From SPCO01 sp964579825 (lineage in GTDB: Bacteria > Chloroflexota > Limnocylindria > Limnocylindrales > CSP1-4): a stretch of 64,000 bases of DNA. A program made the position numbers and the translations under genes. The stretch is taken from positions 1 through 64,000 of the forward strand of contig CAZOHT010000011.1 of NCBI GenBank assembly GCA_964579825.1, given 5' to 3'. Of this stretch, positions 1 to 10,597 are shown in pieces (position 1 is the first letter of the stretch; the number at the start of each line of letters is the position of its first letter). The notes under the pieces are model-generated. The model saw only the letters and a program-made list of their open reading frames with translations, was not told the DNA's origin and did not search any database.

Positions 1-168
1 CGACTGGTGCGCGCGAGCACGGGATTCGTGCCATCGGTGGCCGCGAACGACGCGATTCGCGTTGACGCGCCGTCGGCCCGTGTGGCACGATGGCCCCGCT
101 CGCGTCCCACTCTGCGAAACTCGCGTCCCGCGGACCGAGCCGACCCACCCCCAGCACCGAGGACCAGC
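1..168. other. Upstream region, no gene seen
   Basis: The first 168 bases hold no supportable gene. The frame of the following aminotransferase stays open through it, but the translation is arginine/proline-rich low-complexity sequence unlike the enzyme, so it is read as upstream DNA. Confidence 0.5.
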
Positions 169-1569
169 ATGGCCACCGAGCCCTCAGCCCGACCCGCCCC
201 GCCGATCGATCGCTCCCGGCAGACCGAGATGTACCACCGCGCGCTGAAGACGCTGCCGGGCGGTGCCGACTCGAACTTCCGAGCCTGGGGCGAGGACACG
301 ATCTACGTCGATCGAGGCAAGGGCGGGCGCGTGTGGGACTACGACGGCAACGAGTTCGTCGACCTGCGCATGGGCTACGGCCCGGTCATCCTCGGCCATG
401 GCGACGAACGCGTCGACGACTATGTCAACGAGCGCATGCGCCGCGGTGTCAGCTTCTCGTTGACCAGTGAGGACGAGGTCCGCGCGATGGAGCTGGTCAA
501 GGAACTGACCGGCTGGGTCGACAAGGTCCGCATGACCGTATCCGGCACCGAGGCCACGATGCACGCGATGCGCGTCGCCCGTGCCTATACCGGCCGCGAC
601 AAGATCGTGAAGTTCGAGGGCCAGTACCACGGCGTCCACGACTACGCGCTGATCAGCGTCGGCCCGGACGACATGTCCGAGCTGGGGGATGCGGACGCGC
701 CGGTCGGGCTCGCCTGGGGCCGTGGGATCCCGTCGCCGGTCGCCGAGACGATCATCCCGGCCCGCTACAACGACATCGAGGCGCTCCGCCGCCTGTTCGA
801 GTCGCGCGGTGAGGAGATCGCGGCGATCATCGTCGAACCGGTCCTCGGCAACGCCCAGGGGATCATGCCCAAGCCGGGCTTCCACCAGGCGATGCGGGCC
901 CTGACCCAGGAGTTCGGGATCCTGCTCATCTTCGACGAGGTCAAGACCGGCTTCCGCTTCGCCAAGGGTGGTGCCGCCGAGTTCTTCGGCATCACGCCGG
1001 ACCTCGCGACCTTCGCGAAGGCCATGGGCAATGGCTACCCGGCCGCCGCGTTCGGTGGCACCGAAGCGGTGATGAGCATGCTACCGGACCATGTCAGCCA
1101 CGGCGGCACGTACGCCGGCAACCGCGTCGCCGCGGCCGCCGCGGTCGCGACGCTCCAGATCCTGCGCGACACGGACGCCCTCGAGACGGTCCACGCCAAC
1201 GGCCGCCGGATGCAGGATGGACTCAAGGAGATCCTCAACCCGAAGGGCCTCCCGTACCACTTCACCGGCCATCCCTCGATGTTCGGGATCATGTTCCGCG
1301 AGGAGGTCGCCAGCGAGTATCGCGACTGGGCGACGACCGACCACGAGCTGTACGACGCGATCGCGAACGGGATGCGCCTGCGCGGTGCGATGCCCGAGCC
1401 CGACTCGCGCGAGCCGTGGTTCATGTGCGAGGCGCACAGCGAGGGCGACCTGATCGATCGTGTCCTGACCTCGTTCAGCGACTCGCTCGACGCGGCGCTC
1501 GAGGATCGGGCGCACGGCGCGCTCGACGTGCATCCGCATGGCGGCATGGCCCCCCCGGGAGCCGGCTGA
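169..1569 (+). CDS. Class-III PLP aminotransferase, glutamate-1-semialdehyde aminomutase-like
   Basis: Fold-type I PLP enzyme of the class-III aminotransferase / glutamate-1-semialdehyde aminomutase group; cytosolic, exact substrate unknown. A PGG motif near the N terminus, SGTEA (phosphate-binding loop), FDEVKTGFR (PLP-ring aspartate) and TFAKAMGNGYP carrying the Schiff-base lysine at about residue 284 are all present. The 466-residue length is somewhat longer than HemL (about 430). The ATG at 169 follows GAGGA and begins the recognisable homology; the open frame reaches back to 7 but encodes only Arg/Pro-rich sequence. An IclR regulator starts 23 bp downstream, suggesting catabolic use (an amino acid or amine) rather than haem synthesis. 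HemL itself cannot be excluded. Confidence 0.85.
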   Translation: MATEPSARPAPPIDRSRQTEMYHRALKTLPGGADSNFRAWGEDTIYVDRGKGGRVWDYDGNEFVDLRMGYGPVILGHGDERVDDYVNERMRRGVSFSLTSEDEVRAMELVKELTGWVDKVRMTVSGTEATMHAMRVARAYTGRDKIVKFEGQYHGVHDYALISVGPDDMSELGDADAPVGLAWGRGIPSPVAETIIPARYNDIEALRRLFESRGEEIAAIIVEPVLGNAQGIMPKPGFHQAMRALTQEFGILLIFDEVKTGFRFAKGGAAEFFGITPDLATFAKAMGNGYPAAAFGGTEAVMSMLPDHVSHGGTYAGNRVAAAAAVATLQILRDTDALETVHANGRRMQDGLKEILNPKGLPYHFTGHPSMFGIMFREEVASEYRDWATTDHELYDAIANGMRLRGAMPEPDSREPWFMCEAHSEGDLIDRVLTSFSDSLDAALEDRAHGALDVHPHGGMAPPGAG

Positions 1570-1592
1570 GCCCGGTGAACGGGCCCAACGGG

Positions 1593-2363
1593 ATGGTCCT
1601 CGACGGGAACGCGGTCCGATCCGTCGATCGTGCCGCGGCCCTGCTCCTCGCGCTCGGCGAGAGCCAGGGCGAGGCCGGCGTGACCGAACTGGCCCGCCGC
1701 CTGGGCCTGCACAAGTCGACCGCCTCGCGGCTTCTGGCCACGCTCCAGAAGCGCGGCCTGGTCGAGCAGGACGACGAGACCGGCAAGTACCGGCTCGGCC
1801 TCGTCGTGATCCGCCTCGCCGAGCGGGCCGAGCGGACCCTGGACCTGCGGGGGATCGCCGGACCGGAACTCGAGCGACTGGCCCGGCTCACCCACGAGAC
1901 GACCGGTCTTGGGATCCTCGACGGCGACTCGATGCTGACCGTCGCGCAGGCGGATGGCCCGAACCTCATCGCCGTGGGCGACTGGACCGGGCGGACCACG
2001 CCACTCCACTGCGTCGCCTCGGGGAAGGTGCTCCTCAGTGCCCTGGCCGAGCGCGAGGTCCTGCGCATCGTCCGACGCGGTCTGAACCAGTACACGGAGC
2101 GCACCATCGTCGAGCTGGAGCCGCTCCTGGAAGAGCTCGCCCGGACCCGTCGGCGCGGCTACGCGACCGCGGTCGGGGAGTATGAGCTGGGCTTGAATGC
2201 CGTCGCTGCCGCGGTCCACGACGCGCGCGGCCACGTGATCGCGGCCGTCGACATCTGGGGGCCCGCGTTCCGGCTCACCCCGCGTCGCATCCCGGAGCTT
2301 GCGGCGCAGGCCCGCGAAGCCGCCACCGCCATCTCGATCCGGCTCGGCGGCGCCACCACCTAG
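1593..2363 (+). CDS. IclR-family transcriptional regulator
   Basis: DNA-binding regulator of about 256 residues. An N-terminal winged helix (roughly residues 5-65, with the recognition segment around LHKSTASRLLATL) is followed by the IclR effector-binding domain with the conserved pattern LHCVASGKVLL and a C-terminal stretch ending in AAVDIWGPAFRLTP. It probably controls the preceding aminotransferase gene, since both lie on the same strand 23 bp apart. The ATG at 1593 is chosen; an in-frame GTG at 1575 is an alternative. The frame is open further upstream, but that part only overlaps the aminotransferase. Confidence 0.88.
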   Translation: MVLDGNAVRSVDRAAALLLALGESQGEAGVTELARRLGLHKSTASRLLATLQKRGLVEQDDETGKYRLGLVVIRLAERAERTLDLRGIAGPELERLARLTHETTGLGILDGDSMLTVAQADGPNLIAVGDWTGRTTPLHCVASGKVLLSALAEREVLRIVRRGLNQYTERTIVELEPLLEELARTRRRGYATAVGEYELGLNAVAAAVHDARGHVIAAVDIWGPAFRLTPRRIPELAAQAREAATAISIRLGGATT

Positions 2364-2421
2364 CCAGGCACGTCGCGTGGCCGGCACGTCGAATGGGCGG
2401 CCCGGGGCCCGGTCGCCGGAC

Positions 2422-2427
2422 TACCCT
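2422..2427 (+). promoter_or_regulatory. -10 element, leaderless start of mscS-like gene
   Basis: TACCCT followed by 6 nt and then ATG at 2434, with no Shine-Dalgarno sequence. Matches the TANNNT-N6-start pattern seen repeatedly in this window. Confidence 0.55.
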
Positions 2428-2433
2428 TAGCCG

Positions 2434-3369
2434 ATGCCCGACTTCGACGCCAAGCCCTGGAGCACGATCCTCGAGCTGACCCAGCAGTACGTCGTGCCGC
2501 TGGCGCTCATCGTGGTCGCCGCCTACATCGCGTGGCGCTTGGCCCGGCTGTTCGTCCATGGCATCGTCAAGGCGTTGCTCGATCGCGAGGCGACCGAGGG
2601 AACGGCCCAGGAGCTGAGTGCGGTCGAACTGAAGAAGCGGATGGACACGCTCGACCAGCTCGGCGGCAGCGTCCTGCAGTTCGTCATCGCCGCGATCGCC
2701 GGGCTGATGATCCTGGGCCGTCTCGGATTCGACATCGCACCGGCCGTGGCCGGGATCGGCGTCGTCGGGATCGCGGTCGGCTTCGGGGCGCAGAGCCTGG
2801 TCCGGGACTACCTGAATGGCTCGCTCATCCTGCTCGAGAACCAGTTCGCCAAGGGGGACGTCATCCGTGCGGCCGGCGTGGCGGGCACGGTGGAGGACTT
2901 CACGCTTCGGCGGACGACCCTGCGCGACCTCGACGGCGTCGTCCACACGGTCCCGAACGGCGAGATCAAGGTCGCGTCCAACCTGACCCGAACGTGGTCG
3001 CGCATCAACCAGGACGTGACCGTCGCGTACGGGACGGACATCGACAAGGCCATCGGCGTGGTGGAGAAGGTCGGGCGCGAGATGGCGGACGATCCGCTCT
3101 GGAAGCGGCGCGTCCTGGAGCCACCCCGAGTCGAGCGCGTGGAGGCGCTCGCGGAGTACGGCGTCACGCTCAAGATCCTGGGCTCCGTCCGAGCGGCGGA
3201 TCAGTGGGCCGCGAGCGGCGACTTCCGCAAGCGCCTCCTGGAGGCGTTCGCCGCCAATGGCATCGAGATCCCGCGACCGCAGCGCGTGGTGCTGTCACGC
3301 GACCCTGGGGCGGACCTCGCCGGCCTCGGCGCACCGGACCAGGACGACCTCGCCGACGACACGGACTGA
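2434..3369 (+). CDS. Small-conductance mechanosensitive channel (MscS family)
   Basis: Inner-membrane tension-gated channel that releases solutes on osmotic downshock. The 311 residues contain about three N-terminal membrane helices (residues ~10-35, 68-90, 92-115), the last being glycine/alanine-rich (VAGIGVVGIAVGFGAQ), typical of the pore-lining TM3, then the beta domain with VRDYLNG and the VPNGEI motif, and a C-terminal alpha/beta domain. Length is close to E. coli MscS (286) with a short acidic tail. The start is set by the leaderless -10 just upstream. It stands alone, 54 bp before acs. Confidence 0.92.
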   Translation: MPDFDAKPWSTILELTQQYVVPLALIVVAAYIAWRLARLFVHGIVKALLDREATEGTAQELSAVELKKRMDTLDQLGGSVLQFVIAAIAGLMILGRLGFDIAPAVAGIGVVGIAVGFGAQSLVRDYLNGSLILLENQFAKGDVIRAAGVAGTVEDFTLRRTTLRDLDGVVHTVPNGEIKVASNLTRTWSRINQDVTVAYGTDIDKAIGVVEKVGREMADDPLWKRRVLEPPRVERVEALAEYGVTLKILGSVRAADQWAASGDFRKRLLEAFAANGIEIPRPQRVVLSRDPGADLAGLGAPDQDDLADDTD

Positions 3370-3381
3370 CCCGTCGCGCGG

Positions 3382-3387
3382 TAGGAT
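3382..3387 (+). promoter_or_regulatory. -10 element of acs
   Basis: TAGGAT about 37 nt before the acs start. The resulting short leader includes an AGAGGAG Shine-Dalgarno sequence at about 3412-3418, so this gene is not leaderless. No clear -35 element. Confidence 0.4.
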
Positions 3388-3423
3388 GCCGGGGCCAGCC
3401 AAGCGTTCACCAGAGGAGCGTCC

Positions 3424-5388
<1,965 letters not shown>

Positions 5389-5389
5389 C

Positions 5390-6067
5390 GTGCCGTTCGG
5401 TTTTCTGAAGCGGAACAAGGACGATCCGGCCGCCGACGCCGGGGCCGACGGGGGACCGTGGCCGACCACGTCCAAGGCCTCCGGCCCGCCCGCCGGTCAT
5501 CGCGGCATCGCGTTCGAGGGCTTGACCGAGGAATGGCGGCTCGTCGGCTGGATGGAGATCCCCGGGCGCCTGTCCGATGCGCTCAACAAGCGCGAGCCGA
5601 TCACCATCGCCGACGTCAAGTGGGCGCCCTTCGACGGTTCGGCCGACCTCGTCTCGGCGCCCGGCCTCAAGACGATCGATCCGTACGACCTGATCATCGT
5701 GCTCGCCGGTGAGGGCTCGCTGCCGCCGCTGACCGACACCGAGCGGACCGCGTACAAGGTCCACAAGATGGCCTACGACGTGGCCCTCGAAGTCCCGCCG
5801 TTCCGCGTCGTCGGGACGGTCTGGCTGTTCCCCGGATCCGAACCGGACCGGCTGCTCGATCGAGCCACCGAGATGTTCATCCCGCTGGTCGACGCCACCG
5901 CCTACCACGACGGTCGACCGCTGACGGAGGAGAACGTCGACGCGGTGCTGGTCAACCGGTTCTACCTGCGCGGCGTCGAACAGATCGATCGACGGACGGG
6001 TATCCGGGCCCAGGCGCTTCCGGGTGCACCGCTGGGCGGCACGAGCTGGCAGGACCGCTCCCGCTAG
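5390..6067 (+). CDS. Protein of unknown family (paralogue of 43790-44389)
   Basis: A 225-residue soluble protein with no family I recognise; no signal peptide or membrane segment. Start is GTG at 5390, one base after the acs stop; the acs 3' end supplies GGAGG just before it. Residues 129-196 align almost without gaps to residues 80-148 of the product of 43790-44389 (shared patterns: ALE/HLE, FPGSEPDRLL / MPGFDPGRAL, VLVNRF / ALVNRY). Coupling to acs suggests a role near acetate metabolism, but the paralogue is not near any acetate gene. The last 38 bases before the scaffold gap are duplicated after it. Confidence 0.8.
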   Translation: MPFGFLKRNKDDPAADAGADGGPWPTTSKASGPPAGHRGIAFEGLTEEWRLVGWMEIPGRLSDALNKREPITIADVKWAPFDGSADLVSAPGLKTIDPYDLIIVLAGEGSLPPLTDTERTAYKVHKMAYDVALEVPPFRVVGTVWLFPGSEPDRLLDRATEMFIPLVDATAYHDGRPLTEENVDAVLVNRFYLRGVEQIDRRTGIRAQALPGAPLGGTSWQDRSR

Positions 6068-6069
6068 TC
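6030..6069 (+). repeat. 40-bp direct repeat flanking the gap (left copy)
   Basis: Identical to 6170-6209. Ends exactly at the first N. It contains the last codons and stop of the 5390-6067 gene, and is best read as an unmerged contig overlap. Confidence 0.95.
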
Positions 6070-6169
6070 NNNNNNNNNNNNNNNNNNNNNNNNNNNNNNN
6101 NNNNNNNNNNNNNNNNNNNNNNNNNNNNNNNNNNNNNNNNNNNNNNNNNNNNNNNNNNNNNNNNNNNNN
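6070..6169. other. Scaffold gap of exactly 100 N
   Basis: A placeholder-length run of N. Because both flanks carry the same 40 bp, the two contigs probably overlap by 40 bp, so no real sequence is missing and about 140 bases of this window are artefactual. Confidence 0.9.
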
Positions 6170-6209
6170 CGCTGGGCGGCACGAGCTGGCAGGACCGCTC
6201 CCGCTAGTC
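6170..6209 (+). repeat. 40-bp direct repeat flanking the gap (right copy)
   Basis: Exact copy of 6030-6069 beginning at the first base after the N run; repeats the C-terminal coding end of the upstream gene. Not a separate gene. Confidence 0.95.
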
Positions 6210-6247
6210 GCGAGGTCCAGGCCGACCCGCGAGCGCCGACCCGTGGT

Positions 6248-7483
6248 TCAGGCTCGGGCCGGTTCCTTCGCAGCGCGATTGAAGATCCGGAACGGGGCCT
6301 TCGCGGCCGGCTCGGTGCGCTTGGCACCCAGCAGCCGATCGGCGAGGGCGTCGAAGTCCTCCGACACCTTCTCCTTCGGGAACATCTCGATGACCGTGCG
6401 GCCCTCGTTCGCCGCGCGGACGAAGAGCAGGCCGCCGGACCGGATGAGGGCCATCGCCGGCATCCCGACCGTCTTCTCCATGTCCGCCACCGATACGCCG
6501 CTGTTGGCGCGGTTGACGACCAGGGCGAGGCGGTCCTTGATGCCGAGCTCGGTGGCCAGGTCCCGCAGCTGGACGGCGGCCCGCAGCGCGGGAACATCGG
6601 GCGTGACCGGGACCAGGATCCGGTCGGCTCGCTCGAAGACGGCCTGGTTGAGCGGGCTGTAGGAGGGATGCAGGTCCACGACGACGAAGTCGAAGCCGCG
6701 TCGAGCGGCCGTGATGGCGTCGCCGACACGCTGGGGCTCCAGGATCTCGGTCTGCAGCGGCGACGACGTGAGGGACACGACCTTCATCCCGGACGGATGG
6801 GCCGAGGCGAGTTCGCTGAAGGTCTCGCTGGGGCCGCCGTCGGCCTGGTCGCGCCAGCTGTCCACGACCGTCCGCACGGCCTCGATGCCGAGGGAGGTCG
6901 ACACGTGACCGGTGACCGTGTCGGCATCGATCAGCAGCACCGACTGGCCCTTGTGGACCTGGAGGGCGCTGGCCAGATTGGTCGCGACCGTCGTCTTGCC
7001 GACGCCGCCCTTCGGGTTGAAGACGGCGACGATCGTCGCGCGGCGGGACCACCCGTCGGCCTCGATCGGTCCGGTCTGGAGGACCGGACCGCTGCCGTCA
7101 TCGATGGTCTGGCTGCGGATGAGCATCGCCTCGACCCGCCAGCGGAGCGACTCGGCGGAGTACGGGCGCGTGAAGTACTCGTCCTCGACGGCACCACCCA
7201 CCGCCTGGCTGGCCAGGCGGTCGAGGGCTCGAGGCGAGACGACCATGAGCGCCGGGATGGCGCGGCCACCGTCGCGCAGGAGCGAGTAGTACTCGAGCGA
7301 CTCGTCGAAGTCGGTCTCGCCGTCCAGGATGGCGACGCCGACATCGCGACGATCCACCAGGAGCGCGTCGAGCTGCTCCGGCTTCGTGACCGTGACGACC
7401 TCGAATCCGGCCGTGCGCAACTCGGCGGTGACGGGCGCCGACTCCTCGGATGGTAGGGCGATGACGACGGCCGGACGGGCCAC
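6248..7483 (-). CDS. Receiver-like domain fused to ParA/MinD ATPase (CpaE/TadZ-like)
   Basis: A 411-residue two-domain protein. Residues 1-125 look like a response-regulator receiver, with Asp54 at the phospho-acceptor position (AILDGE) and RP at 107-108 where KP is usual. Residues 149-400 form a deviant Walker-A P-loop ATPase with KGGVGKTT at 158-165, LLIDAD and VVDLHPS. This is the architecture of CpaE/TadZ, which place pili or other machines at a cell position. It lies 39 bp after a coiled-coil protein gene on the same strand, a likely partner. No tad pilus genes are present here. Confidence 0.85.
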   Translation of the reverse strand: MARPAVVIALPSEESAPVTAELRTAGFEVVTVTKPEQLDALLVDRRDVGVAILDGETDFDESLEYYSLLRDGGRAIPALMVVSPRALDRLASQAVGGAVEDEYFTRPYSAESLRWRVEAMLIRSQTIDDGSGPVLQTGPIEADGWSRRATIVAVFNPKGGVGKTTVATNLASALQVHKGQSVLLIDADTVTGHVSTSLGIEAVRTVVDSWRDQADGGPSETFSELASAHPSGMKVVSLTSSPLQTEILEPQRVGDAITAARRGFDFVVVDLHPSYSPLNQAVFERADRILVPVTPDVPALRAAVQLRDLATELGIKDRLALVVNRANSGVSVADMEKTVGMPAMALIRSGGLLFVRAANEGRTVIEMFPKEKVSEDFDALADRLLGAKRTEPAAKAPFRIFNRAAKEPARA

Positions 7484-7522
7484 AGGATCTCCTCGGGCGG
7501 TGCGGTTGCTCGGTTGGCTTGA

Positions 7523-8917
7523 TCAGCTCTCGGCTTCGGGATCGCGGGCGGTGACCTGGAGGCCCTCGTCCGTCTCGCCGGTCACCCGGGCACCGAAGCC
7601 CGGCAGCGTGGCGATCGCGTCGCGCAGGACCACGTCGTGGCCGTGGTTGACGACGAAGACGAACTCACCGTCGGGCCCGGACGAGACGCCCACGGACTGG
7701 ACGCCGGTCACGCGACCGAGATGGCGCTTGAAGCTGGCGATGCTGGCGACGCTGACCAGGCCGACCACGACCACACGGGTCGAGACGGTCTCGGCCTTGG
7801 CGACGGCCGGCTGGGACTCCGGATCCGGGACGAGGCCGGCGATCTTCGCGGCGAGCGCGTCGTCGTCGATGACCGGGATGTCGTCCTGATCGGCTCCGGT
7901 CTCGGCTGCCTCGAACGCGGCGGCTTCGGCTTCGGCCGCGGCGTCGGCACTCAGGCCGAGGGCCTGAAGGCGCGGGTCACTCGCGGCATCCTCGGCGGCA
8001 GCGGCGGCCTGGGCCTCGGCGAGGTCCGCGGCATGGGCGGCAGCCGCGATCGCCTCGAAGGCGGCCTCGGGGTCGGACGACGCGTCGCCGTGCACCACCT
8101 CGGACGCAGGGGAGGCGGACTCGATGGCCGCGGCGTGCACGACCGGCGCCTCGGGCACGTCGACGTCGAAGTCTGGCGGCTCGGGCAGGCTCTGGGCCAT
8201 GGCGGCAAGCTTGGTCGGGTCCTCCTCGGCGAGCAGGACTTCGAAGAAGTAGGCCATCTCGGCCTCGAAGGCATCGACCCGGGCCTGGACTCGTGCGATC
8301 CGACGCTCGGTCGCGGCGGCCTGGTCCTCGAGCTCGCCATCGAGCCCGGCCTTGCGGCCCGTGATCCGGCTCTCGGTCTCCTCGCGGATCCGAGCGATCT
8401 CGGCCTTGGACCAGTCGCGGATCCCGGCGATGTCGTCGTCCGCCTGGCGGCGCAGGTCGGCCGCCTCGGTCGCGGCATCGACGTTGATCGACTCGATGTG
8501 GGCCTTGGCGTCGGCGGCGAACTTGGTCAGGGTGTCCTTGCGGGCCCCCTCGGCAGCGGTCTGCATCGCCTTGGCCAGGTCGGCCATCAGCTTGTTCGGC
8601 TTCTTGGAAGCGGCGGGCGCGACCTCGACGGCCTCGGCGTGGGCGGCTTCTGCCGGCGCGACGTCGTGGGCGGGGTCAGCGGCGGTCAGCTCCGCGGCAG
8701 CAGGGTCGGTCTCGGTCTGGGGCGTGTCGTCGAGGACACCGGGCGTCGCGTCGATCATGTCGGGCCTCTCGGTCTCCTGGGCAGCGCCCTCGGCCGCGGT
8801 CGCGCTGGACTCGCTGGCCTCGACGGTCACACCGGTATCTCCGGTCGGCTCGTCGGTTCCGGTGTGGTCCTGGCTCCAGGGGAGTCGGAACCCGGTTCGC
8901 GTTTCGGTCGTGGCCAT
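7523..8917 (-). CDS. Large acidic coiled-coil protein with C-terminal ferredoxin-like domain
   Basis: 464 residues, function unknown. An acidic, Ala/Glu/Pro-rich N-terminal half of low complexity leads into a charged helix predicted to form a coiled coil (about residues 125-250, alternating K/R/E/A with few glycines), a second Ala-rich linker, and a compact C-terminal domain of about 85 residues (from VVVVGLVSVASIASF) with the beta-alpha-beta look of a ferredoxin-like fold. Start ATG 8917 is preceded by GAGG. It is co-directional with the receiver-ParA gene, so it is a plausible polar scaffold or ParA cargo (inference). Confidence 0.7.
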   Translation of the reverse strand: MATTETRTGFRLPWSQDHTGTDEPTGDTGVTVEASESSATAAEGAAQETERPDMIDATPGVLDDTPQTETDPAAAELTAADPAHDVAPAEAAHAEAVEVAPAASKKPNKLMADLAKAMQTAAEGARKDTLTKFAADAKAHIESINVDAATEAADLRRQADDDIAGIRDWSKAEIARIREETESRITGRKAGLDGELEDQAAATERRIARVQARVDAFEAEMAYFFEVLLAEEDPTKLAAMAQSLPEPPDFDVDVPEAPVVHAAAIESASPASEVVHGDASSDPEAAFEAIAAAAHAADLAEAQAAAAAEDAASDPRLQALGLSADAAAEAEAAAFEAAETGADQDDIPVIDDDALAAKIAGLVPDPESQPAVAKAETVSTRVVVVGLVSVASIASFKRHLGRVTGVQSVGVSSGPDGEFVFVVNHGHDVVLRDAIATLPGFGARVTGETDEGLQVTARDPEAES

Positions 8918-9008
8918 TCGTGTGGACCCTCGTTGACGGCATGCGGGCGGTTGTTCGGGGCGTGTGGGCATCCTGCCAGCGAAGTTCGGTGTGGTGGAGT
9001 CCGCTAGA

Positions 9009-9036
9009 GGTACCAGCGGTTGGCTCCGGTGGTACC
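9009..9036. promoter_or_regulatory. Inverted repeat between divergent genes
   Basis: GGTACCA at 9009-9015 and TGGTACC at 9030-9036, 14 nt apart, in the 270-bp region between the coiled-coil gene and moaA. Could be an operator; no regulator is identified. Confidence 0.3.
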
Positions 9037-9107
9037 GGCGCACCACCCTTCTCGCGGCTCGTTGCGGGGTCGCACCGGGAAAGGACGGCGGACGGTTCCG
9101 CGGCGCA

Positions 9108-9142
9108 CCGGGCGCGATCCCGGCGCGTTCCGGGCGCGATCC
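9108..9142 (+). promoter_or_regulatory. Two 13-bp direct repeats upstream of moaA promoter
   Basis: CCGGGCGCGATCC occurs at 9108-9120 and again at 9130-9142, start to start 22 bp (two helical turns), ending about 33 bp before the -10 hexamer of moaA. The position fits an activator or repressor site. Confidence 0.35.
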
Positions 9143-9175
9143 GGGGATCGAACGAGCGGTTCGGCGGCGGCCGGG

Positions 9176-9181
9176 TACAGT
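9176..9181 (+). promoter_or_regulatory. -10 element, leaderless start of moaA
   Basis: TACAGT, 6 nt, then GTG at 9188. This fixes the start at 9188 rather than an upstream in-frame ATG whose translation is Arg-rich and unlike MoaA. Confidence 0.55.
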
Positions 9182-9187
9182 ACGGAC

Positions 9188-10237
<1,050 letters not shown>

Positions 10238-10242
10238 CCGAC

Positions 10243-10339
10243 TCATCCACAGGGTTATCCACACGGTGGAGTGTTTGGTGGACAGCCCCGGGCAGATCCC
10301 GGACAGATTGGTGGATAACCGCGTTGACCGTCGTCCACA
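10243..10339. promoter_or_regulatory. Cluster of DnaA-box-like nonamers
   Basis: TTATCCACA at 10255-10263 is a perfect consensus DnaA box. TCATCCACA at 10243-10251 and, on the minus strand, TTATCCACC at 10318-10310 each differ at one position; TCGTCCACA at 10331-10339 differs at two. The spacing and AT content stand out in this GC-rich sequence. dnaA/dnaN are not in the window, so this may be an origin, a DnaA-titration site or a DnaA-regulated promoter. Confidence 0.5.
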
Positions 10340-10353
10340 CTGTTTCGTATCGT
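10324..10353 (+). promoter_or_regulatory. Candidate promoter for the phosphorylase gene
   Basis: TTGACC at 10324-10329, 18-nt spacer, TATCGT at 10348-10353. Overlaps the last DnaA-box-like site. Implies a leader of about 240 nt. Confidence 0.35.
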
Positions 10354-10377
10354 AGGTCTTGCCCGAAGGGGCCGACA

Positions 10378-10418
10378 GGAACGAAGGACCCGAGATCACA
10401 TCAAGGACTCTTCGTTCC
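10378..10418 (+). other. 9-bp inverted repeat in leader of phosphorylase gene
   Basis: GGAACGAAG at 10378-10386 pairs with CTTCGTTCC at 10410-10418 across a 23-nt loop. No T-run follows, so it is more likely a leader structure or protein site than a terminator. Confidence 0.4.
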
Positions 10419-10597
10419 ACCGCCGGTCGCTTCGGGCGCTTCGTTGCTCGCGATGTGCCGCCGTCTCACCACGGCGCGCCGTTCGGGTCCGCGCCCGACG
10501 GGACGTGATCGGCATCCCGGTGTCGATACTTCCGTCGGGCCGACGAAGCCGCGGGCCTCGGCCGTCTATCCCCTGGACGCGTTTCCTGGAGGCCCGC

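Larger units (their letters stand above)
10238..10597. other. 360-bp intergenic region with DnaA-box-like sites and long leader
   Basis: No coding sequence is supportable here. The first 100 bp hold a cluster of DnaA-box-like nonamers, then a possible promoter, then about 240 bp of leader ahead of the nucleoside phosphorylase gene, including a 9-bp inverted repeat. No known RNA family was recognised. Confidence 0.6.

Noticed and set aside
5952..6729. Reading frames running through the N gap
   Set aside because: They include unknown residues and depend on the placeholder length; the flanks are a duplicated contig end, so these are artefacts.
10505..10597. Longer start for the nucleoside phosphorylase
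   Set aside because: The 31 extra residues have no family resemblance, while ATG 10598 has a good Shine-Dalgarno sequence.
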